From: an uncultured Sphingomonas sp.
GTDB lineage: Bacteria; Pseudomonadota; Alphaproteobacteria; Sphingomonadales; Sphingomonadaceae
Assembly: GCF_913062585.1 (NCBI RefSeq)
Contig: NZ_CAJXWX010000002.1
Coordinates: 186,001-250,000, forward strand
Direction of reading: 5' to 3'
DNA length: 64,000 nt
The notes under the pieces were generated by a model, which was not told the origin of the DNA, ran no database searches, and worked only from the letters and a program-made list of their open reading frames with translations. Below are positions 23,301-30,630 of the stretch, piece by piece. The position numbers and the translations under genes are program-made. Position 1 is the stretch's first letter; every line of letters begins with the position of its first letter.

Positions 23301-23340
23301 GGGCCGGACCGTCTTCGTCAACCTGACGGCCGACTTCTAA
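20305..23340 (+). CDS. TonB-dependent outer-membrane receptor (Oar-like)
   Basis: 1011 residues. Signal peptide ending GAAAQ, a TonB-box-like DVVVTGSRV, plug domain (SPITTVGSEEIKEFGATKIEDLTNSLPQVS, landmark GLGPSRTLVLIDGRRL), and a 22-strand barrel ending GRTVFVNLTADF with C-terminal Phe. The IDGRRLMPG type of plug is common in sphingomonad receptors for peptides or glycans. The ATG at 20305 has AAGGGG upstream. It opens a locus of oxygenases, a thioredoxin and an S9 peptidase, which suggests that its ligand is peptide-like. Confidence 0.93.
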   Translation: MASFRVGSLLATTFLASATLVSTGAAAQTAPSSDQQAAAADLTSGSDVVVTGSRVARPNATSPSPITTVGSEEIKEFGATKIEDLTNSLPQVSVGQSSAVSNGADGTATVDLRGLGPSRTLVLIDGRRLMPGNIGGGAGADLNFIPAALVQSVDIMTGGASSTYGADAVAGVVNFKMNRSFRGLRVDGQYSFQDHNNANSIDSIVNQRFTAPTGHTATGGAYDVTVALGSGINDDRGSFVSYAGYREESAITQANYDYSVCTFNPTYDANGVANGIACGGSGTPAVARFGGFTTANRTLAGLPAAGSYTLTNSGLRAYSGLTDAYNYGPLNYFRRPSKRYTAGAFADYEISKEIHPYLDVMFADYSTQAQIAPSGVFYGTRTVNCDNPLLAQNSQLAIATCGANVGVAGTSAQILIGKRNTEGGPRFNDIGYNQFRVVTGVRGDLGDVWSYDAYYQYGQIKVADVYRNDVSNARINNALNVVNRNGTPTCVSVINGSDPNCVPYNVFVPNGITSAAANYLNVPLVQTGTTKEQVLSGVVTGNLGAYGIQSPFADDGLRIAGGLEWRKESLATQPDQAYINGDGAGQGGPTLPISGSYTVFDLYAEAGVPLVTDKPFFHDLSLTLGYRHSKYNVPGAATQNQADTYKIAGNWSPIPDVTFRGSYNRAVRSPNIGELFLAQSPGLFAGADPCAGPATNGRVNNYTAQQCALTGVTAAQFGNIAENSAQQYNQYSGGNINLLPEKADTLSAGILLTPKSFLRNLVLSVDYYRIKVNNAIGTVGSPVILSQCLATGDVQYCNKINRAPASAGPAAGSLWLSPTGYVSNLTLNTGSLTTSGIEVNGDYRTTFGSGWKGRWQFVGVYLDKFVTQPVTAGPTYDCAGLYGLKCGNPNPHFRFNTNFKITTPNDFGVTFRWRFLSHTYVDSINPNLLLTDPVAAPPSDHRIGDYSYFDLLFSLPVKDSITFRVGINNVFDKDPPIISQASLGGFGNGNTFPGTYDALGRTVFVNLTADF

Positions 23341-23397
23341 CAACCCCCGATGGTCCCGGCCTTCCCGTTCGCACGAGAAGGCCGTGGTCATCCCGCT

Positions 23398-23430
23398 GGC
23401 GGCAGGGCTATGGTCCTGCCGCCATTCTTT
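23398..23430 (+). terminator. Hairpin terminator after the TonB receptor
   Basis: GGCGGCAGG (23398-23406) pairs perfectly with CCTGCCGCC (23415-23423), followed by ATTCTTTT. It lies in the short gap before the hydroxylase gene and could set their relative expression. Confidence 0.6.
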
Positions 23431-23444
23431 TATGGCGAGGGCGC

Positions 23445-24569
23445 ATGAGCATGAATGACGACCAACGCGCCGATCGGGCGGCTGCAAAGGGCGATTACCG
23501 CGCCGCGCTCGATCACCTGCACCGCGCCCGCGCCGCCGATCCGGAACCCAGCCTGCCGCGCGCGCTGAAGATGGCCGCGATGGCCCGCGCGCTGGGCGAT
23601 GCGGACGCCGCCGCGCGGCATGTGCACGAAGCGCTGGTGCTCGACCCGCTCGACCTGTCGGCGCTGCTGCTGAAGGCGACGATGCTGCACAATGCGGGAA
23701 ATCCCGATGCGGGCGAGATCTATGGCCGCGCTTTGGCCCAGGTCGAGGAACCCGCGCCACCGCATCTGGCCCCCGTGCTACAGGTCGCGCGACAGCGTTA
23801 CGCTGCCTGGCAGGCAGAGACGCGCGATCGCCTGCTCGACCGCGCTGGCGCCGTGGCCCCGATCACACCCGCCTTGCGCGCGTTCGTCGACGCCTCGCTC
23901 CATCTGGCCAGCCCGGAGCGGGAGGGGCCGACCCATTATTGCTATCCCGGCCTGACCACCGCCGGGTTTCACGACCGCGCGAATTTCCCTTGGCTCGCCC
24001 GGCTGGAGGCGATGAGCGCGACGATCGAGCGAGAGCTCGCCGCGATCCTGCAGGTGTCGACCGGCCGACCCTATATCCAATATCCCGATCATGTGCCCGT
24101 CGATCAGTGGCAGGTGCTGAACGGCAGCGCGGACTGGTCGGCGATCCACCTGATCGAACGCGGCGTGGTGTCGGACCTGGCCCGCCGCCACTGTCCGGAG
24201 ACGCTCGCGCTGCTCGAGACGCTGCCCCAACCCGGCGTAGCGGGGATTGGGCCCAATGCGATGTTCTCGCTCCTGGCGCCGCACACGCATATCCCGCCGC
24301 ACACCGGCATCACCAACACGCGGCTGATCTGCCATCTGCCGCTCGTCACGCCGCCGGGATGCTGGTTCCGGGTCGGCGACGAAACCCGGCCGTGGCAGAT
24401 GGGCGAGGCCATGGTCTTCGACGACACGATCGAGCATGAGGCGATGAACCCGACCGACCATATGCGCGCGGTCCTGATCTTCGATATCTGGCACCCGGAT
24501 ATGGACGAAGACGCTCGCCGCGGGGTCGGTGCCGTCATGGCCGCGAGCGGCGTGCTGCACGCGCTATGA
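23445..24569 (+). CDS. TPR protein with aspartyl/asparaginyl beta-hydroxylase domain
   Basis: 374 residues. Residues about 1-110 are TPR-like helical repeats; the C-terminal half is an AspH-type 2-oxoglutarate/iron hydroxylase. Hallmarks are HTHIPPHTGITNTRL followed by HLPL, then DDTIEHEAMN; the two histidines are the iron ligands of this family, which uses no carboxylate. Known members hydroxylate Asp or Asn side chains in proteins or peptides, or lipid A. The next gene overlaps by 4 bases. The neighbours favour a peptide substrate (inference). Confidence 0.85.
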   Translation: MSMNDDQRADRAAAKGDYRAALDHLHRARAADPEPSLPRALKMAAMARALGDADAAARHVHEALVLDPLDLSALLLKATMLHNAGNPDAGEIYGRALAQVEEPAPPHLAPVLQVARQRYAAWQAETRDRLLDRAGAVAPITPALRAFVDASLHLASPEREGPTHYCYPGLTTAGFHDRANFPWLARLEAMSATIERELAAILQVSTGRPYIQYPDHVPVDQWQVLNGSADWSAIHLIERGVVSDLARRHCPETLALLETLPQPGVAGIGPNAMFSLLAPHTHIPPHTGITNTRLICHLPLVTPPGCWFRVGDETRPWQMGEAMVFDDTIEHEAMNPTDHMRAVLIFDIWHPDMDEDARRGVGAVMAASGVLHAL

Positions 24570-26053
24570 CCGGTCCGATGACGGCAGGACGGGCGAGTGA
24601 TCCCAAGGCACGCTGTTTCGACCTGATCGTGGCGGATCGCGGGCATGAAGCGATTCCCCTGCTGCGGGCGTGGCTGCGCCAGGCGCCGCAGGACGCGGTC
24701 GCGTGGCAATTGCTGGGCAATGCGTGTCGCCAGGAACAGGATGGGGAGGGGGCGTGGCAGGCCTTTGACCGGATGGTCGCCCTGCGGCCCGCCGATCCGA
24801 AGGCGATGCTGGGTCTGGCGACGACCGCGCTGGACAGCGGCCGACCGGCGGCCCGGTTGTTCGGGCAACTCGTGGCCCGAGGACAGGGGACGGCCGACAT
24901 CCTCCTGTCGGCGGTGACGGCGCTGACCGCCGAGGGAGAGGTTGCGGTCGCCGAGCAACTGCTGGAGCGGGCGCTGGGCGAACGGCCCGATTGGGTGGAC
25001 GGGCATGACGCGCTGGTGTCGCTGCGCTGGCGCTATGGCGATCCGGCGCGACTGGACGCGAGCTTTGCGGTGGCGACGCAGCGTGTGGCGGCGCCCGCGC
25101 TTTGGTCCGCCTGGATCCGGACCCTCAGCCAGGCCGAGCGGTATGACGCCGCGGCGCAGGTGCTCGGCCAGGCGCGGGCGTTGCTTGGCGATCGTCTGGA
25201 GTTCGACGCCGCCGAGGCGTCGATGGCGATGAGGGCGGGCGATCATCGCCGGGCCGATGCGCTGTTCCACGCGACCAGCGGCCTGAACGACATCGGCACG
25301 ACGATCGCGCATATCCGCCACGCGATCCGCACCGGGCAGCTCGACCGGGCGCAGGCGCTGATCGATCCGATGCTCGCCGGGCCGGGGGCGAGCATGGTCT
25401 GGCCCTATCAGTCGATCCTATGGCGATTGCGCGGGGACGATCGCGCCGCCTGGCTGGACGGCGATCCGCCTTTCCACCGCACCGCGCCGCTGGGCCTGGC
25501 GAAAGGCGAATTGGCGGCGGTCGCCGACCTGCTCCGCGCGCGCGAGGCGCAGCGCCGCTATCCGCTCGGCCAGTCGCCACGCGGCGGAACCCAGACCGAG
25601 GGGGAGCTTTTCCTGCATCATGCGCCCGCCATCCGGCGGTTGCGCGGGGCGGTCGTTCAGGCCGTGCGCGACTATGCCCGCGACCTGCCCCAGGACGCCA
25701 CGCATCCGTTTCTGGGAACGCCGCGCACCGATATCCGCTTTTCGGGAAGCTGGTCGATCACGCTGCGCGGCGGCGGCTATCACACCTGTCATACCCATCC
25801 CAAGGGGTGGATGAGCGGCGTCCTGTATCTGGCCGTTCCCTCGCGCGGCGAATTGGGGGAGGAAACCAACGGCGCGCTGGAACTCGGCCGCCCGCCCGAG
25901 GATCTGGAAACAGGCCTGTCGCGCTATACCCATGTCGCGCCGCAGGAGGGACGGGTCGTCCTGTTCCCCTCGACCATGTGGCATTCGACCATCCCGTTCG
26001 AGACGGGCACCCGCCTGACCGTCGCGTTCGACGTGATGACACCGCGCTTCTGA
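24566..26053 (+). CDS. TPR protein with 2OG-Fe(II) oxygenase domain
   Basis: 495 residues. About 300 residues of TPR-like helices, then a 2-oxoglutarate oxygenase of the putative 2OG-FeII_Oxy_5 type: GSWSITLRGGGYHTCHTHPKG, SGVLYLAVP and GRVVLFPSTMWHSTIPFETG. HxH near GYHTCHTH and the distal WHST histidine form the likely iron site, and the R in RLTVAFDVM would bind 2-oxoglutarate. ATGA overlap with the preceding hydroxylase gene means the two enzymes are made together. Confidence 0.88.
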   Translation: MTGPMTAGRASDPKARCFDLIVADRGHEAIPLLRAWLRQAPQDAVAWQLLGNACRQEQDGEGAWQAFDRMVALRPADPKAMLGLATTALDSGRPAARLFGQLVARGQGTADILLSAVTALTAEGEVAVAEQLLERALGERPDWVDGHDALVSLRWRYGDPARLDASFAVATQRVAAPALWSAWIRTLSQAERYDAAAQVLGQARALLGDRLEFDAAEASMAMRAGDHRRADALFHATSGLNDIGTTIAHIRHAIRTGQLDRAQALIDPMLAGPGASMVWPYQSILWRLRGDDRAAWLDGDPPFHRTAPLGLAKGELAAVADLLRAREAQRRYPLGQSPRGGTQTEGELFLHHAPAIRRLRGAVVQAVRDYARDLPQDATHPFLGTPRTDIRFSGSWSITLRGGGYHTCHTHPKGWMSGVLYLAVPSRGELGEETNGALELGRPPEDLETGLSRYTHVAPQEGRVVLFPSTMWHSTIPFETGTRLTVAFDVMTPRF

Positions 26054-26055
26054 AC

Positions 26056-26671
26056 CTAGCGCCCTATCGGCAGGCGCATCCGGAACGTCGTCAGTATTTC
26101 GGTCAGCAGCGCGGGGGCGCCGGCTTTCGCGGCGGCGTCGATCACGCCGTCGTCGGACAACAGCACCGCCCGCTCGATCGCCGCCGCCAGGCCGCGCACC
26201 TCGTCCGGCCAGTCGGTCGCAGCCACAAGCGCCTCGGCGGCGGGCGTCAGCATGACCGAGGCGCGGCCATAGGTCTCGCCCGCGACCTGGGCGAAGTGGC
26301 GCGCTAGGATCACCGCATCCTCGCGCCGGGCGGTCAGCGGCGGCACGGCGATCTCCAGCGTGCACAGACGACGGCGCAACGCTGGGGACAGCGCGTCCAT
26401 GCGATCGGCGATGCTGATGCAGCGCAGGCCGGGCAACAGCCGGTCGGGATGGCGCAGCAGCACCGTGCCGTGCGCCCGGTCCAGCGCGGCCCACTGATCG
26501 GCGTCGGGCATGAGGCTTTGAAGCATATCAGCATGGTCGGTCACGACCGGGCGCTGGATGACGGTGTCGCGACCTGCGGCAAGCAGGGCCTGACGCTGGA
26601 CGTGGGCGTGGGCGTGGGCCAGCCGACCATCCGCATCGACGGCATGATGGTCGGCGGCCGTGGCGGACCAT
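26056..26671 (-). pseudogene. Degenerate sigma54-activator-like (AAA+) protein, probable frameshift
   Basis: The frame that ends at 26056 encodes the back half of an NtrC-type AAA+ domain: ALSPALRRRLCTLEIAVPPL, REDAVILARHFA, and DWPDEVRGLAAAIERAVLL. Walker A, Walker B, the GAFTGA loop and the DNA-binding tail are all absent. Within this frame the first ATG is 26526, but protein-like sequence continues upstream (DADGRLAHAHAHVQRQALLAAG) to about 26660, and a well-placed ATG at 26671 is offset by one base (616 bases in all). One surplus base near 26640-26670 would explain this. It ends 2 bases after the convergent oxygenase gene. Confidence 0.55.
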
Positions 26672-26691
26672 GAATTTCCGGGAGAGGCGAT

Positions 26692-27016
26692 GTGAGTAGC
26701 GTAAGGGTGGCCACGGCCGATACGTTCGACGACCTGGTGTTGGCGGCGGATGTGCCGGTGCTGGTCGATTTCTGGGCGCCGTGGTGTGCCCCCTTGCCGG
26801 GGCCGGATGCCGACGCTGGAGGATCTGGCCCAGGATCGTGGCGAAGAGGCGCGGGTCGTGAAGGTCAATGTCGAGGAGGAGCCCGGCCTGCGGGATCGCT
26901 TCGCCGTCTCCACCCTGCCGACGCTGCTGCTCTTCTCCGGGGGGGAAATGCGCGATCGCATGATCGGCGTCCAATCGCGGACGCGTTTGTCGACCTTGCT
27001 GGACGGAGCGGCGTGA
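26692..27016 (+). pseudogene. Thioredoxin-like protein, frameshifted in the active site
   Basis: The sequence starts at GTG 26692 behind GGGAGAGG and reads DDLVLAADVPVLVDFWAPWCAP, then leaves frame. The +1 frame continues CRGRMPTLEDLAQDRGE... STLPTLLLFSGGEMRDRMIG, the rest of a thioredoxin fold with the cis-Pro loop (STLPT). Removing one C from the five-C run at 26789-26793 restores WCAPC, the CxxC site. Total length is 325 bases, one more than a multiple of three. It is either a broken gene or a base-calling error. It overlaps the next gene by 4 bases. Confidence 0.8.
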
Positions 27017-27763
27017 CCGGCGCGTTCCACGGCGATCCGGCGGTCAAGGCGGCGTTGCTCGAGGACAAGGCGCCGCCAACCGATGCGCAAGCGCTGGCGT
27101 CACGCGCCGGCTTGCCGTTGCCCGTTGCGGCGCTGTTGCTGGCGCTGGCCGAGCAGGTGCGGACGATGGGGGACGGAGAGCCCTTTCTCCACGCCGCGCT
27201 GAAGACGATTCCGGTCGGTGCGGACCTGTCGCGCGTGGCGAACGGCGCGGCGCTCGCCCTGCTGGATGCTCCGGAGATCGCGGATGGTCCGGGCCAGGCG
27301 ATCGCGCTTCTCGACGAAATGCGCGCGCTGCATCGGCGTAGCCATGACGGGGATGTTCCCGACCGGGCGCGCTGGAAGGCCGTCCGGTCGGCCGTGCTGG
27401 CATTGCCGCCCGGCGCGAATCGCCAGGATCGGTTGGCGGTCCGGATGTGCGAGGCGGCCTGTTGGCCTGCCGATCATGGCCAATCCACGCTACCCGCTAT
27501 CTTGGGCCAGTGGATCGACCTTGCGGAGATCGAAGCGACACCGGACTGGTCGGCGAAGGACGATCGCCGGGCCCAGGAGGTGTTGGATCGCCTATGGGAG
27601 GAAACCGCAGGCGCGCGCGAGGCGGTTCGCTATCCCGCCCTGTTCCAGGGGGCGGAACCCGATCTGTGTCGCCGCTACGAAGTGCATCTCGCTTATACCA
27701 ATCGCCGGGCGGGCGTTCGCCGCCCTCTTCCTGCGGATGCTGGCCGACGCGCCGGTCCGCTGA
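27013..27763 (+). pseudogene. Unknown gene of the peptidase locus, probable C-terminal frameshift
   Basis: From GTG 27013 (overlapping the thioredoxin stop) the frame encodes a mostly helical, acidic protein with no recognised domain (PTDAQALASRAGLPLPVAALL, ALKTIPVGADLSRVANG). Near RRYEVHLAYTNRRA the in-frame tail becomes Arg/Pro-rich, whereas the +1 frame gives FAALFLRMLADAPVR and a stop at 27763, a plausible natural end. Deleting one G around 27705-27709 joins them. Total length is 751 bases, again one too many. The uncorrected frame ends at 27795, past the peptidase start. Confidence 0.55.
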
Positions 27764-27791
27764 CATCGGATGCGGCACGGGGGATAATGGC

Positions 27792-30188
27792 ATGATAGAG
27801 AGCATGACGATGACATCCACGACCCTTTGCCGTCTGGCCATGCTGGCGCTTGTCCTGCCCCAGCCGGTCCTCGCCCAGTCCACCAGCGTAGCGCCAAAGG
27901 CCATGCCCTCCGTCGCGGAGCGTTATGCGTTGGCCGACAAGTTCCTGGCCCCGGCCTTCGATACGCTGATCGCCGATGCGATGCCGCGCCCGCAATTCAC
28001 CTTCGACAGCAAGGGCGTGCTCTATCGCGCCGGGACGGTCGGCGCGCGCATCTTCACCTATTACGATCTCGCCAGCGGGACATCGCGCCGGATCATCGAC
28101 GAAGGCGCGCTCGCCGCGCAGCTTGCCCGGGCGACGGGCAAGGAGGTGGACCCCAAGCAGATGGTCCTCGATGGGCTCGACTATTCGGGCGGTACGCTGG
28201 CGTTCGACTTTGTCGGGCGGCGCTGGACCCTGGGCGGGGATGGCCAGGTCGTGGCCGCGCCGGTCGGACCGCCGCAGGGCACAGGGGCGATCTCGCCCGA
28301 TGGACGGTTCGAGGTGCTGGCCCGCCACGACAATCTCGTCGCGCGCGACCGGAAGAGCGGGCGCGAAGTCGCGCTGACCAGCGATGGCACGCCCGAGCAA
28401 TCCTATGGCCTGACCATTCCCCAGCTCAGCGACATATTGGAACAGGGGACCGAGGATCCCAAGCGGCCCGTACAGGTCCGCTGGTCCCCCGACAGCCGTT
28501 ATGTCGTCACCTGGCGGCTCGACACGCGTGGTGTCGTCCCCCTGACCATCACCCAGGAAAATCCCCCTGGCAGCTTCTATCCGCGCAGCTTCCGCTACAT
28601 CTATCCGCTCGCGGGTGCGGAGAAGGTGCCGCTGAGCACGCTCTACACCGTCAATGTCGAGGATGCGTTGAAGCGGCGCCGGGCGCGTCCGGTCCCGATC
28701 CAGGTGCCGCCCGAAGCGCGCCTCTATCCCGACGAGATCGACAGCTATTGGCTGGGCGGGCGCTTGCGCTTCCAGCGGACCGAGCGCGGCTATTCGAAGA
28801 TCGAATCCTTTTCGGCCGATCCCGATACCGGCGTCGCGACGCTGCTCGCGCGTGAGGCGGTCAAGCCGCTGGTGACGGTGACCGCCACCGCCTTCCGCGG
28901 CGCGCCCGACCTTGGGGGCGAACTGATCGTGTCGGAACGCTCGGGCTGGGCGCAGCTCTATCTGGTCCAGCCCGACGATCCCGATGGCGGCCATGCGCTG
29001 ACCCGCGGCGATTGGGAGGTGACGGGCATCGTCGACTATCGACCGCAGGAAAAGACGCTGCTGCTGACGGGCATCGGGCGTGAGCCGGATCGCAATCCCT
29101 ATTATCGGCAACTCTATCGCGTGGTGCTGGATGGCAGCCAGCCGGTGCTGCTGACGCCCGAACCGCTGGATCACGTCACCAGCATTTCGTTCGATGGCCG
29201 CTATGTCCTCGACAGTATGTCGAGCCCGACCGATCCGACCGTGACCGTCATCCGCTCCGCGGTCGACGGTCATATCCTGACCACGCTGGCCAAGGCCGAT
29301 GCCCGGCCGCTATTCGCCAGCGGCTTCGTACCGCCGGAGCCCTTTACCGGCGTCGCGGCGGATGGTCATACGCGGCTATACGGCATGATCTGGCGGCCCG
29401 CGAATTTCGATCCGAACCGCCGCTATCCGGTGATCGACTATGTCTATACCGGCCCGACCACCCATGTCGTACCGCAGGACTGGACCTCTGCCGTGCGGCT
29501 GAACACCAACAGCGTCGCACAGCTCGGCGCGATCGTCGTCGCGATCGACGGGCGCGGCACGTCGCAGCGCGGCCAGGCCTTCCGCCTTCCCGCCTATCAG
29601 AATCTGGGCGAGGTCGGCATCGACGATCATGTCGCGATGATGCGCCAGATGGCGGCGCGCTATCCCTATATGGATCTGGACCGGGTCGGGGTCTATGGCT
29701 TCTCGGCGGGCGGCTATGATGCGGCGCGTTTCATCCTGCGGCGCCCCGCCTTCTTCAAGGTGTCCGTCGCGGGCGCCGGCAACCATGATCTGCGGCTCGA
29801 CAAGGCCTGGTGGCCGGAGGTGTCGATGGGCCTGGCCTCGCCCGACATCTGGGAGCGCAATTCGAACATGGCGGTGGCGGGCAATCTGGTCGGCAAGTTG
29901 CTGCTGGTGCACGGCGATATCGACGACAATGTGCCCGTGACGGAGAGCTTCCGCCTCGCCAACACGCTGATCGCCAAGGGGCGTGACGTGGACGTGGTCA
30001 TCCTCCCCAATACGCGGCACTTCGTGTACCAGCCATTCTTCTGGCGAAAGCTGCGCGACTATTTCGTGCGCAACCTGATGGACGAGAACCCGCCGCCACT
30101 GCCCCTGCCGTCAGGCAAGGGCATGGACCCGGTCGCACCCGATCCCAAGCCTCAGCCGACGATAGCGGTCCCGGCGGCGCGGCGCTGA
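27792..30188 (+). CDS. Secreted S9-family (DPP-IV-like) serine peptidase
   Basis: 798 residues. Signal peptide ending LPQPVLAQ, a beta-propeller N-terminal domain (DPPIV_N type), and an alpha/beta hydrolase C-terminus. Catalytic residues by position: Ser638 in GFSAGGYDA, Asp711 in HGDIDDNV and His743 in NTRHFVY. The usual GWSYGG around the serine is GFSAGG here. Such enzymes remove dipeptides or cleave small (iso)peptides in the periplasm. Last gene of the TonB receptor/oxygenase locus; its Pro-rich C-terminus (PPPLPLPSGK) is unusual. The ATGs at 27804 and 27810 are alternative starts. Confidence 0.9.
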   Translation: MIESMTMTSTTLCRLAMLALVLPQPVLAQSTSVAPKAMPSVAERYALADKFLAPAFDTLIADAMPRPQFTFDSKGVLYRAGTVGARIFTYYDLASGTSRRIIDEGALAAQLARATGKEVDPKQMVLDGLDYSGGTLAFDFVGRRWTLGGDGQVVAAPVGPPQGTGAISPDGRFEVLARHDNLVARDRKSGREVALTSDGTPEQSYGLTIPQLSDILEQGTEDPKRPVQVRWSPDSRYVVTWRLDTRGVVPLTITQENPPGSFYPRSFRYIYPLAGAEKVPLSTLYTVNVEDALKRRRARPVPIQVPPEARLYPDEIDSYWLGGRLRFQRTERGYSKIESFSADPDTGVATLLAREAVKPLVTVTATAFRGAPDLGGELIVSERSGWAQLYLVQPDDPDGGHALTRGDWEVTGIVDYRPQEKTLLLTGIGREPDRNPYYRQLYRVVLDGSQPVLLTPEPLDHVTSISFDGRYVLDSMSSPTDPTVTVIRSAVDGHILTTLAKADARPLFASGFVPPEPFTGVAADGHTRLYGMIWRPANFDPNRRYPVIDYVYTGPTTHVVPQDWTSAVRLNTNSVAQLGAIVVAIDGRGTSQRGQAFRLPAYQNLGEVGIDDHVAMMRQMAARYPYMDLDRVGVYGFSAGGYDAARFILRRPAFFKVSVAGAGNHDLRLDKAWWPEVSMGLASPDIWERNSNMAVAGNLVGKLLLVHGDIDDNVPVTESFRLANTLIAKGRDVDVVILPNTRHFVYQPFFWRKLRDYFVRNLMDENPPPLPLPSGKGMDPVAPDPKPQPTIAVPAARR

Positions 30189-30630
30189 CCTATCGGCGTC
30201 GCCGCGACGCGGTTCGCAAGTTCATTTGTGATTGGCGCACCCGAGGTGAAAGCGATGGGCACTCGGATTGCTGGGAAATTCTCATTTCCGGGGCGACCAG
30301 CCGCCATGATCAAAGTATTCTGGTACGGACATCCTGATCGCCGGCCACCGCCGTGCCAGCCGTACCCGATCTATGGGTATAATCGACATTCAGCATTGCT
30401 TTTTTCTTCCCTCTCCTCTCCTGAAAAGGGGGGATTGCGCGAACTCAGGCTTCGCGTGGCAAAAGGCCTAACCGGATCTCGGTGAGGGGCGGGCGCGGAT
30501 GCGAGCGTCGTTCTGCTCGCCGCGTCATTCTCCATTTTCTACTGGGATGAAGCATCACCCAAATGGGATCTGATTTCATCTTTTAATGAGGAAAATGATT
30601 GTCTAGCCTTGTCACCGGCAAGGAGGCTCC
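30189..30630. other. Intergenic region at the left edge of the helicase operon
   Basis: 442 bases without a convincing gene. Holds a decayed palindromic element (30409-30489) and a relatively A+T-rich stretch (about 30520-30610) just before the helicase start, the likely promoter zone. The drop in G+C against both sides marks a boundary. Confidence 0.6.
30409..30489. repeat. Degenerate copy of the palindromic intergenic element
   Basis: CCCTCTCCTCTCC...GGGGGGA and, further on, GGTGAGGGGC resemble the arms of the element at 3217-3316, but the second hairpin is incomplete. Confidence 0.45.
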
